A stretch of 33,133 nucleotides of DNA from an uncultured Verrucomicrobiota bacterium (GTDB lineage Bacteria; Verrucomicrobiota; Verrucomicrobiia; Limisphaerales; CAIYYI01). How positions within the stretch are numbered: the first letter of the stretch is position 1; each line of letters begins with the position of its first letter. Below the pieces are notes generated by a model, which was given only the letters and a program-made list of their open reading frames with translations, was not told where the DNA came from and did not search any database. Made by a program: the position numbers and the translations under genes. The stretch lies in assembly GCA_903930345.1 (NCBI GenBank), contig CAIYYI010000608.1, positions 1-33,133 on the forward strand, written 5' to 3'. Positions 15,347-23,129 of the stretch are shown piece by piece.

Positions 15347-17353
15347 TTACAACACCGGCACCACCCGATAGAAGCGCCTCGTCCGCTCCGGGGAATTCGG
15401 GTCGATCACCAAATGCGGGCTGGCCCACAGCGTGAGGTTGGTGAGCACCTGCCAGTTCGTCGCGCCCGGGCTGACCGTGTCCGCGTAATCCACCCGGAAC
15501 TGCTGGCCGACGGTTCCCGCGAGCGTTATGCCCGCGTAAAATTTCAGGTCGCCAAAGAACAGCAGGGATAACTGTGTGGCCTGGCTGGTCACGCTGCCGC
15601 CCGCCGAGCTGCTCACCACCACCCGGTATTCCCCGGCATTGGCCGGCGAGAGCTGCGTGAGGACCAGCGTGGTACCCGTCGCGCCCGGAATGTTCGTGCC
15701 GTTGAACTGCCACTGGTAACTCAGGCCCGCTCCGATCGCACCGACGCCCAAAGTCACCCCGCCGCCCGGACTGAAGCTCTGCCCCAGCGGTTGCGTGGTA
15801 ATGATGGGGCCGATGAGCGCCGCCGAATGGTACCACCCCGCCGCGATGGCGGTCACCCCGCTCACGCTGTCCGGAATGGTCGTCTGGCCATCGTCGTTCC
15901 ACCCCCACCCCACCACCGTGCCATCGCCCAGCAGGGCCACCGTGTGGAAATTCCCCGCCGCGATGGCCTTCACCCCGCTCAGGCCGGGCGGCACGGTTGC
16001 CTGGCCGAAGAGGTCGTTGCCCCACGCCACCACCTGGCCATCGCTCTGCAGGGCCACACTGTGCGAGCCACCCGCCGCAATGGCGGTCACCCCGGACAGG
16101 CCGAGCGGGACGGTCGCTTGCAGAAAAAACCCGTTGGCCCCCCACGCCACCACCGTGCCGTTGCTCCTCAGGGCCAGGGTGTGGCCGCCGCCCCCCGCAA
16201 TGGCGGTCACCCCGGTCAGGCCGGCGGGGATGGTCGTCTGGCCGTTGCCGTTGTTTCCCCACGCCACCACGGTGCCGTTGCTCTTCACGGCCAGGGTGTG
16301 CCACTGGCCCGCCGCAATCGCCCGCACTCCGCCCAGGCCGGCCGGGATGGTCGTCTGCCCATGGTTGTTGTTTCCCCACGCCGCCAGCGTGCCGTCGCTT
16401 TTCAAGGCCACGGCATGGTACTCACCCGCCGCGATGGCCCTCACTCCGCCCAGGTCCGCCGGAACGTTCGTCTGGCCAAAGTCGTTTTTCCCCCACGCCA
16501 CCACCGTGCCATCGTTTCGCAAGGCCAGGGTATGGTACTCCCCCGCCGCGATGGCCGTCACGCCGCCCAAACCGGCCGGGACGGTCGTTTGTCCGAAATC
16601 GTTCTTTCCCCAGGCCACCACCGTGCCGGAGCGCGGCGCGTTCGGGGGGACGGTGATGGCATTGGCGTCCAGGGTGACTTGCCCGGCCCGGGCCAGCGCC
16701 CGCCCTTCCATCGTCGCGCCCGTGACGAGCGTGATGGACTGCGCCGCCAGGAGGGTCCCTTTGAAAACCGTGCCTCCGCCGATGGTTGCGGAGCTGCCCA
16801 CCTGCCAGAAAATGTTGGCCGCCCGCGCGCCGCCGCTCAGGAGGACCTGGCGGCCGGTGGTCGTCACAAGGGTGGACCCCATCTGAAAGATCCAGACCGC
16901 GTTGGCATCCCCGGCCAGCGTCAGATCGCCTGACGCAATCGCCAGCGAGGAGGCGGACGTGTAGAGCCCGGGGCCCAGCGTCTGGCCGCCGAGATCGCCG
17001 GCCACCGGAATGGAGCCCGCCGTCCGACCGGCGGCATCGTTATAGGCCATGGTCAGATCGGCTTGGGCCTGGGCCGCGGCGGCATCGCCCGCGTGGAGCG
17101 TCCCGGTCAGCCCGGGTGAGCCTGTCACCGCAGTGCCTGGGCTCACGCCCAGATCCCCATGGATCATCGTGCCCCCCGTGCTGGTGACCGTGGCCCCGCC
17201 CAGCACCCCGAACGTGGCGGCGGATCCGAGCGGCACCGGTGTCTGGGCGGCTGGCGCATCAAATCGCAGGAGTGCCAGGACCAGGGCGGAGAGCACTCCC
17301 CATCGCACCTGGCTGGTGCCGTTTGCCGCCACCGCTGATGAAAATAGTCTCAT
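15347..17353 (-). CDS. Secreted DUF3494 (ice-binding-like) + RCC1-repeat + Ig-like protein
   Basis: 668 residues from ATG 17353, chosen because AGGAAG sits eight bases upstream; an upstream ATG at 17398 lacks this. A signal peptide (about residues 1-35, core VLSALVLALLRF) precedes a DUF3494 beta-solenoid (about 40-240: LGSAATFGVLGGATVTSTGG, GDLGVSPGTAVTG, FQMGSTLVTTTGRQVLLSGGA). Seven RCC1-type repeats of about 39 residues follow, each with VVAWG-N-GQTTVP...GVTAIAAGxxHTLAL. Next come an Ig-like domain (SYQWQFNGTNIPGATG...NAGEYRVVVSSSAG) and a C-terminal domain ending FYRVVPVL, common in secreted Verrucomicrobia proteins. It is probably a surface adhesin or structural protein; actual ice binding is unproven. 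The RCC1 blades (plus-strand 15809-16630) are strongly repeated in DNA. Confidence 0.8.
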   Translation of the reverse strand: MRLFSSAVAANGTSQVRWGVLSALVLALLRFDAPAAQTPVPLGSAATFGVLGGATVTSTGGTMIHGDLGVSPGTAVTGSPGLTGTLHAGDAAAAQAQADLTMAYNDAAGRTAGSIPVAGDLGGQTLGPGLYTSASSLAIASGDLTLAGDANAVWIFQMGSTLVTTTGRQVLLSGGARAANIFWQVGSSATIGGGTVFKGTLLAAQSITLVTGATMEGRALARAGQVTLDANAITVPPNAPRSGTVVAWGKNDFGQTTVPAGLGGVTAIAAGEYHTLALRNDGTVVAWGKNDFGQTNVPADLGGVRAIAAGEYHAVALKSDGTLAAWGNNNHGQTTIPAGLGGVRAIAAGQWHTLAVKSNGTVVAWGNNGNGQTTIPAGLTGVTAIAGGGGHTLALRSNGTVVAWGANGFFLQATVPLGLSGVTAIAAGGSHSVALQSDGQVVAWGNDLFGQATVPPGLSGVKAIAAGNFHTVALLGDGTVVGWGWNDDGQTTIPDSVSGVTAIAAGWYHSAALIGPIITTQPLGQSFSPGGGVTLGVGAIGAGLSYQWQFNGTNIPGATGTTLVLTQLSPANAGEYRVVVSSSAGGSVTSQATQLSLLFFGDLKFYAGITLAGTVGQQFRVDYADTVSPGATNWQVLTNLTLWASPHLVIDPNSPERTRRFYRVVPVL
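15809..16630 (-). repeat. Seven tandem 117-bp units encoding RCC1 blades
   Basis: In-gene tandem repeat with a period of about 117 bases (39 codons), each unit encoding one RCC1 blade. Units 1 and 2 are the most alike at the protein level (AWGKNDFGQT in both). The Gly/Ala/Val and WG codons recur in nearly the same places, so the units may be recent duplications. Confidence 0.8.
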
Positions 17354-17514
17354 TTCGATTCTTCCTGTTGTCCGTGACTGCTTTCCCTCCTCCAACATTC
17401 TGCGCGATGTGCGGCACCTTTGCTATGGGGTATAACCCTACCATGCTTTGGGAGTCCGCGTTTCTTTTGAACACCTTAGTCTTGGTATAATGCACTCCTG
17501 ATCAACGGCCTTAG

Positions 17515-17575
17515 TCATTGCCAACTTGGAGTTTATCCTGCAGCATCGCCATCCTGATGAAAATCCCGCCGTCGG
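17515..17575 (+). repeat. Dispersed 'ATCCTAATGAAAAC' repeat, copy E (partial, diverged)
   Basis: GTCATTGCCAACTTGGAG and ATCGCCATCCTGATGAAAAT match the 3' part of the copies at 23008-23122, 26001-26114, 26664-26762 and 27304-27412. The 5' part is not recognisable. It lies 80 bases upstream of the membrane-protein gene at 17655. The rest of the spacer 17354-17654 holds nothing that I recognise. Confidence 0.6.
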
Positions 17576-17654
17576 CAAAACGAACGAAAACTTCGTCCAA
17601 AATGCTTGGAGGCCGCAATGAGATCACATGCAAACGCTATAGGCAGATCATGAT

Positions 17655-18269
17655 GTGAAGGCATACAAAGTTATCCCAAAGTGGAAACACAGACGTCCGC
17701 CAAAAGGCGCGTGGTTCACTCTTGACCATCGCGGGGCCACCATTGGCGCAACGAACCGCAATCTGCTGAACGCAGCGTGCTTCCTCTTTTTGGCGATTCT
17801 TTGGAATAGTGTTATGACCGTTTTTCTGGCGTACGCGGTTGCCAACACGATGCCGCACCTGGGCCTTCCCATTCCCAATTGGTTTCCAGCTCCCAAGACA
17901 GCGTACAGCGGAGAAGTGAGTCTTCCAATGACTGTCTTTTTCTGGGTCTATATCACGCCGTCTGTCCTGATTAGTTTGGGTCTTTCGATTGCATTCTTGT
18001 TTAACTTGTGCGGGCGAACTGAGGTGCGTATTGCAGGCCATCAGGGAACAGTTTTTACGGGTATCGGCAAGCTTGGTTGGAAACGACGGTTTGCCCGGTC
18101 GCAGTTAAAATCTTTAGACATACACCGCAGCTACGACAGTGAGGGAGCCGACACTGTAACGGTTTTGCTGAAAACGAAAACGGGCGAAGAAATCAGTTTT
18201 GGGTCATTCCTTAACGATGAACGCCGTCTGTTCCTCCTCGACGCGCTGCGGACCAGTCTGATTTCATAA
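17655..18269 (+). CDS. Hypothetical two-span membrane protein in an A+T-richer stretch
   Basis: 204 residues from a GTG start; it is the first possible start after an in-frame stop. Two membrane segments are visible: AACFLFLAILWNSVMTVFLAYAV (about residues 40-62) and FFWVYITPSVLISLGLSIAFLF (about 94-115). The C-terminal soluble part alternates beta-strands (GRTEVRIAGHQGTVFTGIG, WKRRFARSQLKSLDI, ADTVTVLLKTKTGEEISFG) and ends in a helix, as in small bacterial PH-like domains. Base composition is clearly less G+C-rich than the neighbours, which suggests acquisition. A dispersed repeat lies upstream. I do not recognise a function. Confidence 0.65.
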   Translation: MKAYKVIPKWKHRRPPKGAWFTLDHRGATIGATNRNLLNAACFLFLAILWNSVMTVFLAYAVANTMPHLGLPIPNWFPAPKTAYSGEVSLPMTVFFWVYITPSVLISLGLSIAFLFNLCGRTEVRIAGHQGTVFTGIGKLGWKRRFARSQLKSLDIHRSYDSEGADTVTVLLKTKTGEEISFGSFLNDERRLFLLDALRTSLIS

Positions 18270-18360
18270 TGGTCTCACCGGGTTTTAAGAAGGATGGCCA
18301 CTGGAGGATTGCTGGAGTTTAAATGCGGATTTAGGACGTAGACAGTCTTTTAAATATTTA

Positions 18361-18429
18361 GCCGGTGGTTGAGCGTAGCGACACCACCGGACTACCGTCC
18401 CCAAAGCCTTCCCGACCCCGGCCGGGGTC
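18361..18429. repeat. Hairpin pair: CCGGTGGT...ACCACCGG and GACCCCGGCCGGGGTC
   Basis: The stem CCGGTGGT (18362-18369) pairs with ACCACCGG (18383-18390) around TGAGCGTAGCGAC. A perfect 16-base palindrome lies at 18414-18429. The first hairpin resembles a repeat I recall from other Verrucomicrobia and Planctomycetes. It lies in the 242-base spacer between the A+T-rich gene and the acetylation operon end. Confidence 0.6.
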
Positions 18430-18511
18430 GCAGCACCCCTTTGCCAGTCCCGTCTTCCATTCGCTTGTCCCCCATTCGCCTGTCAAAAAACCCCCGCGTT
18501 CCGCCTCCGCT

Positions 18512-19678
18512 CTATGACGCAGTCGGCTGTTCAGGCTTTTCCGGCGGCAAAGCCACCTTCTGCCACCCCTCCAGGCCGAAACGGATATCCCGCTCCACGA
18601 ATTCCCAGATCACCAGCCGCTTGTTGCGCAGCAGCGCCGCCTTCCGATGTAGTTCCTGCCGCACCAGTGTCGAGGCGCCGCCATCGTTGACCACCGAGGT
18701 CAACGGTTGCCCAAGCTCCCGGGCCAACTGGGCGAGGAATCCGGCCCCGGTCGGTTCGTCCTGCGCGTAGATGCGCAGGAAGCTGTCGCCCAGGACCAGT
18801 ATCTCCGCCTTGGCATCATCCTGGTAAGGTTGGCCGGTGGCCGGATGCAGCACCTGGCGGCAATCGATTTTCTCGGGCGCGATGGACTCCTCAATCCCGG
18901 GGGCTTGCAGCATGCGGATAATGTCGCCCTGGCGGGCGACCGGGACCGTCCGGGTCTCGTACGCCACCGGCCCGGGCGAAATCCTGCCGGAGGCAAGGAT
19001 GCGCTGCGCCACGGTGCGGGCCGCCAGTTCAACCCCGGCCGGTGACCAGTGGCTGTCCTGCTTCAGGTAGAGCGCCGGTGAAGATGATCCGCCCTGGCCT
19101 TGTTTGGCGGTCCGATAGGCCTCGAACAGATCAACCACCTCCACCCCGGCCTGCCGGAGGTCGGCCATCAGGGCGCGGGTCTGCGGGGCGATGAGGATTT
19201 CTCCGGCGGCGGCACGGCGCGTGACCTGCTCCGGGTAAATGCTCTCCTTGTTGGGGACAGGCATCACCATCAGGCGGATGCCGCGCCGGGCCAACTGGTC
19301 CCGGAAATCGGTGATGGCGGCCCGGGCCTGATCCGGGGGGGATTGCGCGGGCGGCCGTTCGGTGAGGTAGCGGAAACCCGGTTTGTAGAAGAGCCATCCG
19401 TCCAGCCCCACCACGGCTTTTTCGCCCGCATCGCCCAGGAGCTGGAACCGGGCGGATTGCACCCCGGGGCGCACCTGGCGGGCCACGATGCTCGCCTCCT
19501 CCAGCTCCCGCTCAAAGGAGCGCAGTTTTTTTGCGGTGGGAACCTGCCGGAACAGATCCAGCGCCTGCGGGCATTCGCGGCGGCTGAGTTCGGTCACCGT
19601 CTGGAGGAGACCGGGCGCGGCCAGGATGCCCAGGAAACCGAGGACGAGGCCGAGCGCTGGATACCTGGTTTTGCTCAT
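18512..19678 (-). CDS. AlgX/AlgJ-like SGNH-fold acetyltransferase
   Basis: 388 residues from ATG 19678 (MSKTRYPALGLVLGFLGI, an N-terminal membrane anchor or signal). The core carries the AlgJ/AlgX SGNH features: GLDGWLFYKPGFRYL near residue 90, VMPVPNKESIYPE, the Asp-His motif DSHWSPAG (D208, H210) and the nucleophile block LVLGDSF (S299). Such proteins move or attach O-acetyl groups on exopolysaccharides in the periplasm, together with an AlgI-type MBOAT. It starts five bases after the MBOAT stop and is the last gene of the four-gene operon. The acceptor polymer is unknown, and no polymerase or export genes lie in the window. Confidence 0.85.
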   Translation of the reverse strand: MSKTRYPALGLVLGFLGILAAPGLLQTVTELSRRECPQALDLFRQVPTAKKLRSFERELEEASIVARQVRPGVQSARFQLLGDAGEKAVVGLDGWLFYKPGFRYLTERPPAQSPPDQARAAITDFRDQLARRGIRLMVMPVPNKESIYPEQVTRRAAAGEILIAPQTRALMADLRQAGVEVVDLFEAYRTAKQGQGGSSSPALYLKQDSHWSPAGVELAARTVAQRILASGRISPGPVAYETRTVPVARQGDIIRMLQAPGIEESIAPEKIDCRQVLHPATGQPYQDDAKAEILVLGDSFLRIYAQDEPTGAGFLAQLARELGQPLTSVVNDGGASTLVRQELHRKAALLRNKRLVIWEFVERDIRFGLEGWQKVALPPEKPEQPTAS

Positions 19679-19683
19679 GGCGT

Positions 19684-21093
19684 TCAGAATTGGAAGTAGA
19701 GAAACGGGTTGAACGCCTGGGAATACATGACCAGGAGCGACAGGACAAACAGTGGGAGCAGGGCGGCCACCCGGCCCCACGAGAGGGGCCGGTTGATGGT
19801 CCAATCATGCGCCTGGACCGGCTGGAAGATGAGCAGGGCACTGAACGCCATCACGAGCAGGGTCAACGGGGTGTGGAGGGTGGCCCCGAGCAGCAGGGAT
19901 TCCGGGGCCGCCGGCACCAGCCCGAAGAGCGCGCCATAGTAGCCCCCGGCCAGCGTGAGGTTGTCCGCGCGGAACAGCACCCAGGAGAGCAGCATGAGCG
20001 CAAAGGTGAACCCGACCCGGAAGGCGCGCGGCCAGCCGGCGTAGAGGCTGGTTTTGCCGCGCCACCGTTCGCCCGCCAGCAGGGCCCCGTGGAACGCGCC
20101 CCAGAGGACAAAATTCCACTTCGCGCCATGCCACAGGCCGCCGAGCAGCATCACGATGGCGAGGTTGACGTAGGTGCGGTGCTCCCCCAGGCGGCTCCCG
20201 CCTAGCGGGTGGTAGAGGTAATCCCTCAGGACGCTGGAAAGCGAGATGTGCCACCGTCGCCACACCTCGGTGATGCTTTCGGAACGGTAGGGCGCGTCGA
20301 AGTTTTTCAGGTACTCAAAGCCGAGCATGCGGCCCAGGCCGACGGCCATGTCCGAGTAGCCGCAGAAATCGAAATAGATCTGGAACGAGTAGGCCAGCAC
20401 CCCGAACCAGGCATCCAGCACGCCGGGGGCGGCCGCGTTGAAGACGGCATCCGCCGCGTTGCCCGCCGGGTTGGCGAGCAGGATCTTCTTGGCGAAGCCG
20501 AGGATGAAGAGGGTCACGCCGGAGGCGAACCGCTCCAGGGTGTGCTCCCGCACCGCCAGTTGGGCGGCCAGGGTTTTGTAGCGGATGATCGGGCCGGCCA
20601 CCAGGTCGGGGAACAACGCCACGAAGGCGGAGAAATCCGTCAACGACCTGGCGGGTGTGGCGTGGCCGCGATAGAGGTCGATGATGTAGGTGAGAGAGTG
20701 GAAGGTGTAGAAGGAGATGCCGATGGGGAGCACCACCGTCATGACGTGAAAGCGCTCCGCCCCCACCAGGGCGAACAGGCTGTTCAGCGTCTCGGCGGCG
20801 AACATGTAATATTTGAAAAAGCCGAGCAAGCCGAGGTTCGTCACCACGCAGGCCACCAGCGCCGCCTTTTGCTGGCGGCGGGTCGCACCGGAGCGTGTGA
20901 TCACCTTGCCCCAGCAGAAATCCATCCCGGTGGTGAACAGCATCAGGCAGACAAACCAGGGCTCCCACCAGCCGTAGAAGACGTAGCTGGCGACCGTGAT
21001 CCAGAGGTTGCGCCAGCGCGGGGGCAGCCCGTAATAGGCGGCCAGAAAGAGCGGCAGGAAGTAAAAGAGGAAGATGTGGGTGGTGAAGACCAT
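19684..21093 (-). CDS. algI: AlgI-type MBOAT polysaccharide O-acetyltransferase
   Basis: 469 residues, polytopic, starting directly with a membrane segment (TTHIFLFYFLPLFLAAYYGLP). The MBOAT signature includes VVLPIGISFYTFHSLTYIIDLYRG, FQIYFDFCGYSDMAVGLGRMLG, the WRRWHISLSSVLRDYLYHPLGG segment and the catalytic histidine at residue 322 in GGLWHGAKWNF. It passes acetyl groups, from an as yet uncertain cytoplasmic donor, across the inner membrane to the SGNH partner encoded next. It begins three bases after the lipoprotein stop, so translational coupling is likely. The gene symbol is by family only; alginate itself is not implied. Confidence 0.9.
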   Translation of the reverse strand: MVFTTHIFLFYFLPLFLAAYYGLPPRWRNLWITVASYVFYGWWEPWFVCLMLFTTGMDFCWGKVITRSGATRRQQKAALVACVVTNLGLLGFFKYYMFAAETLNSLFALVGAERFHVMTVVLPIGISFYTFHSLTYIIDLYRGHATPARSLTDFSAFVALFPDLVAGPIIRYKTLAAQLAVREHTLERFASGVTLFILGFAKKILLANPAGNAADAVFNAAAPGVLDAWFGVLAYSFQIYFDFCGYSDMAVGLGRMLGFEYLKNFDAPYRSESITEVWRRWHISLSSVLRDYLYHPLGGSRLGEHRTYVNLAIVMLLGGLWHGAKWNFVLWGAFHGALLAGERWRGKTSLYAGWPRAFRVGFTFALMLLSWVLFRADNLTLAGGYYGALFGLVPAAPESLLLGATLHTPLTLLVMAFSALLIFQPVQAHDWTINRPLSWGRVAALLPLFVLSLLVMYSQAFNPFLYFQF

Positions 21094-21096
21094 CCG

Positions 21097-21579
21097 TCAT
21101 TCCAAATTCGTCCACACGGCCCAGTGGAGGGGACCGGTTTCCTGCCCGAAATATTTGTTCACGATGCCGCCCATGAAATGATCATCAATCGGCACCTCCA
21201 GCGCCATCCGGTGGACCTGGCCCGCGCGGAGCTGCCCGAGGTTGCCGCCGATGCCGGCCACCTGCTTGTCCGCCGCCTCGCTGCGCGGCTTCCAGGGGTT
21301 GTAGTGGCCCACATAGATGACCTCGCGCGTCACCGAGCCGCGATGCACCTGGAGGATCTTGTATTTGAGGATGGCGGTGTATTTGTAGAGATCCCGCTTG
21401 AAGATGGCCCCCTCGGGAATCTCCAGCAGCCGGGCGGTCACCTCCACGCTGCCGCGGCTTTGCAGTTGCGGGTCGGATGCGCCCGGAGAACGGGCGGGCT
21501 TTTGCTCACACGAGGCCCCCAGGAGGGCAAACAGCAAAAGCCCGATCGCAAAAAGGTTTCTGGCGGGAAAGGGATTCAT
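21097..21579 (-). CDS. Hypothetical lipoprotein of the acetylation operon
   Basis: 160 residues. Signal peptide with a lipobox LLGASC, lipidated Cys24. The mature part is a beta-rich domain with GSVEVTARLLEIPEGAIF, TAILKYKILQVHRG and EVIYVGHYNPWKPRSEA, resembling a small secreted beta-barrel, and a C-terminal GPLHWAVWTNLE. The ATG overlaps the stop of the preceding gene by ATGA, and the stop lies three bases before the MBOAT gene. It is therefore translationally tied to both. I do not recognise the family; a link to polysaccharide acetylation rests on the operon only. Confidence 0.78.
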   Translation of the reverse strand: MNPFPARNLFAIGLLLFALLGASCEQKPARSPGASDPQLQSRGSVEVTARLLEIPEGAIFKRDLYKYTAILKYKILQVHRGSVTREVIYVGHYNPWKPRSEAADKQVAGIGGNLGQLRAGQVHRMALEVPIDDHFMGGIVNKYFGQETGPLHWAVWTNLE

Positions 21580-22694
21580 CGGGGTGGTCGCGAAGGGGTT
21601 TGGGTCACATCAAAGGCGGTCCAGCAAGGCTCCCAGCCGGCGGGCAGGGTGAGCACCGGGCCATCCTTGGTCTTGGGATGCAGCGCGCGCAAGGCCTTGC
21701 TCGCCCCCGCGATGATGGGCGCATCCTCCAGGCGCATCACCGCCATGGGGGCGCCGGCGTTTCCGGGATCGCCATCCTCCTGGAGATTGCCGGTGAAGAG
21801 GGCGTATTTGCCGTCCGGAGAAACCTGTCCCCCGTAAACATGGCGGCCCTCCTCGCCATAGACCAACTGGCGCGTCCGGCCATCGGCGCTGGCCCGCCAG
21901 AGCTGCGTCCAGCCGTAGCCCTGGTTGGCCGATTGGCCGGGCGGGCGCCAGGAGAAGATCACATTCCGCGAGTCGGGGAACCAGTCCGGGGTGCAGCAGT
22001 CCACGCGGTTCACCGCCCCGGCCTCGCCGGTGGTCAGGTTCAGGCGGGCGATGCTCCAACTGGCGCCAAAGGCATTGGCCACCCCGCAGACCCACTGGCC
22101 ATCCGGAGACCACGTCATCTGCTGGAAGAAGCCCTGGCGCGGCACCGTGCGCACCACCGTGCGGGTGGCAATGTCAACGATGGCGATGCCCCGGATGGAA
22201 AGGGAGGCCAACTGGCGTCCGTCCGGGCCCCAACTGGCCCAGGGGAATTCGCCGGGCTGGCCCAGCACGGTCGGCTGGGTGCCATCGCCGTTTGCCAGCA
22301 CCAGCTCGCCCTGGGTGCCATGGAGGTTGTTGTCGAGCTTCTCGCTGCGGGGCATCCGGCGATAAAGCATGCGGCGGCCATCGCGGGAAATTTGCACCGC
22401 GAACTCGCTGTGCAGCGGAGTCTGCGTGAAATTGCGCGGCTCAGATCCATCCGGCCGGCAGCGCATCAGATCCCAATCACCCTTGGGGGACAACCCGGCA
22501 TACACAATCCACCCCAGCGGCCGCACCTCCTGGGCCAGCCGCTGAATGGCCTCGGCCTGGGCGGGGCCCGGGGCCGCCGGAGAGGCGATGGCGGTGGCCG
22601 CCGCCAGCAAACCGCCGAAAACCAGGAATAGGAGAGGGAATCCAGCGTGCGCGGGCTGGGAACGGAAGGGCGGCAAAGGGTTCATGACGACCAT
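21576..22694 (-). CDS. Secreted TolB-like beta-propeller protein, first gene of the acetylation operon
   Basis: 372 residues from ATG 22694 (or ATG 22685, three codons later). A signal peptide (core HAGFPLLFLVFGGLLAAATAIA) is followed by at least five PD40/WD40-like blades, each with a P-D-G turn: SRDGRRMLYRRM, WGPDGRQLASLS, WSPDGQWVCGVAN, WFPDSRNVIFSW and VSPDGKYALFTGN. Propellers of this kind act as binding platforms in the periplasm; no catalytic motif is seen. The stop overlaps the lipoprotein start (ATGA). Because this gene heads the operon, it may bind the polymer or gate acetylation. This is inferred from context. Confidence 0.8.
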   Translation of the reverse strand: MVVMNPLPPFRSQPAHAGFPLLFLVFGGLLAAATAIASPAAPGPAQAEAIQRLAQEVRPLGWIVYAGLSPKGDWDLMRCRPDGSEPRNFTQTPLHSEFAVQISRDGRRMLYRRMPRSEKLDNNLHGTQGELVLANGDGTQPTVLGQPGEFPWASWGPDGRQLASLSIRGIAIVDIATRTVVRTVPRQGFFQQMTWSPDGQWVCGVANAFGASWSIARLNLTTGEAGAVNRVDCCTPDWFPDSRNVIFSWRPPGQSANQGYGWTQLWRASADGRTRQLVYGEEGRHVYGGQVSPDGKYALFTGNLQEDGDPGNAGAPMAVMRLEDAPIIAGASKALRALHPKTKDGPVLTLPAGWEPCWTAFDVTQTPSRPPR

Positions 22695-22852
22695 GGCCCT
22701 GTTTATTAAGCCAAAGACCGCCCCCGCGCAATTGGATTCGCCAGGCAAAGGAATCGCCAGGTTGGCTGGCTGCTGTTGCCTGGTCGCCGACCAATCGCCG
22801 TACCGACAAATATCCGGTGCCTATGCCGTTCCGTCGGGTATGTTTCCGCATC

Positions 22853-22957
22853 GTGCATACGCTGCCGCTGGATAAAATGTCGCGGGCCGACAAAGTCATG
22901 GCTTTGGAGAGCCTGTGGCGGGATTTGAGCCGCGAGGAGGATCAGATGCCGTCTCCC
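22853..22957 (+). pseudogene. Truncated addiction-module antitoxin-like gene, cut off at a dispersed repeat
   Basis: From GTG 22853 the frame reads HTLPLDKMSRADKVMALESLW then RDLSREEDQMPSP. This matches the N-terminal half of the putative addiction-module components (TIGR02574-like), which begin with TLPLEKM and go on with a helix ending LWxDL...PSP, then normally WH. Here it leaves homology right after PSP (22957), where the dispersed box CCCGCATTCCCGGTGGGG begins. No toxin gene adjoins it. I infer a dead or degraded fragment; the frame stays open into the repeat to 23104 but is not protein-like there. Confidence 0.55.
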
Positions 22958-23007
22958 AGTCCCGCATTCCCGGTGGGGCTCCTGCTGAGCCGTCCCCGCC
23001 TTCCCCA

Positions 23008-23122
23008 TTGTTTTGGTCTCGTGGTCCGCGGTCCGGCAGTCGTTTTTCATCCTTCCATTTGCCTTTGCCAACTCGGGCTTCTCTCTCCAATATCGCCATC
23101 CTGATGAAAACCCCGCCGCCTG
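23008..23122 (+). repeat. Dispersed 'ATCCTAATGAAAAC' repeat, copy A
   Basis: Begins TTTTGGTCTCGTGGTCCGCG and ends ATCGCCATCCTGATGAAAAC plus CCCGCCGCCTG. It is preceded directly by a GAGCCGTCCCCG box. Unlike copies B-E it is not followed by a plus-strand gene; it lies next to the end of the response-regulator gene. Confidence 0.8.
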
Positions 23123-23129
23123 TGACCAC

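Noticed and set aside
13827-16379. 850-residue minus-strand ORF
   Set aside because: Runs antisense to the U32 gene and then out of frame through the RCC1 gene; its repeated part is the RCC1 repeat in the wrong frame.
15809-16630. Regular repeat spacing resembling a CRISPR array
   Set aside because: The period is about 117 bases without spacers and encodes RCC1 blades in frame.
18480-18511. Terminator after the SGNH gene (run of six T on the minus strand)
   Set aside because: The T-run is preceded by G+C-rich sequence but no stem of more than a few pairs could be drawn.
20209-21837. 542-residue plus-strand ORF
   Set aside because: Antisense to the MBOAT and lipoprotein genes; no domain, no signal, shadow composition.
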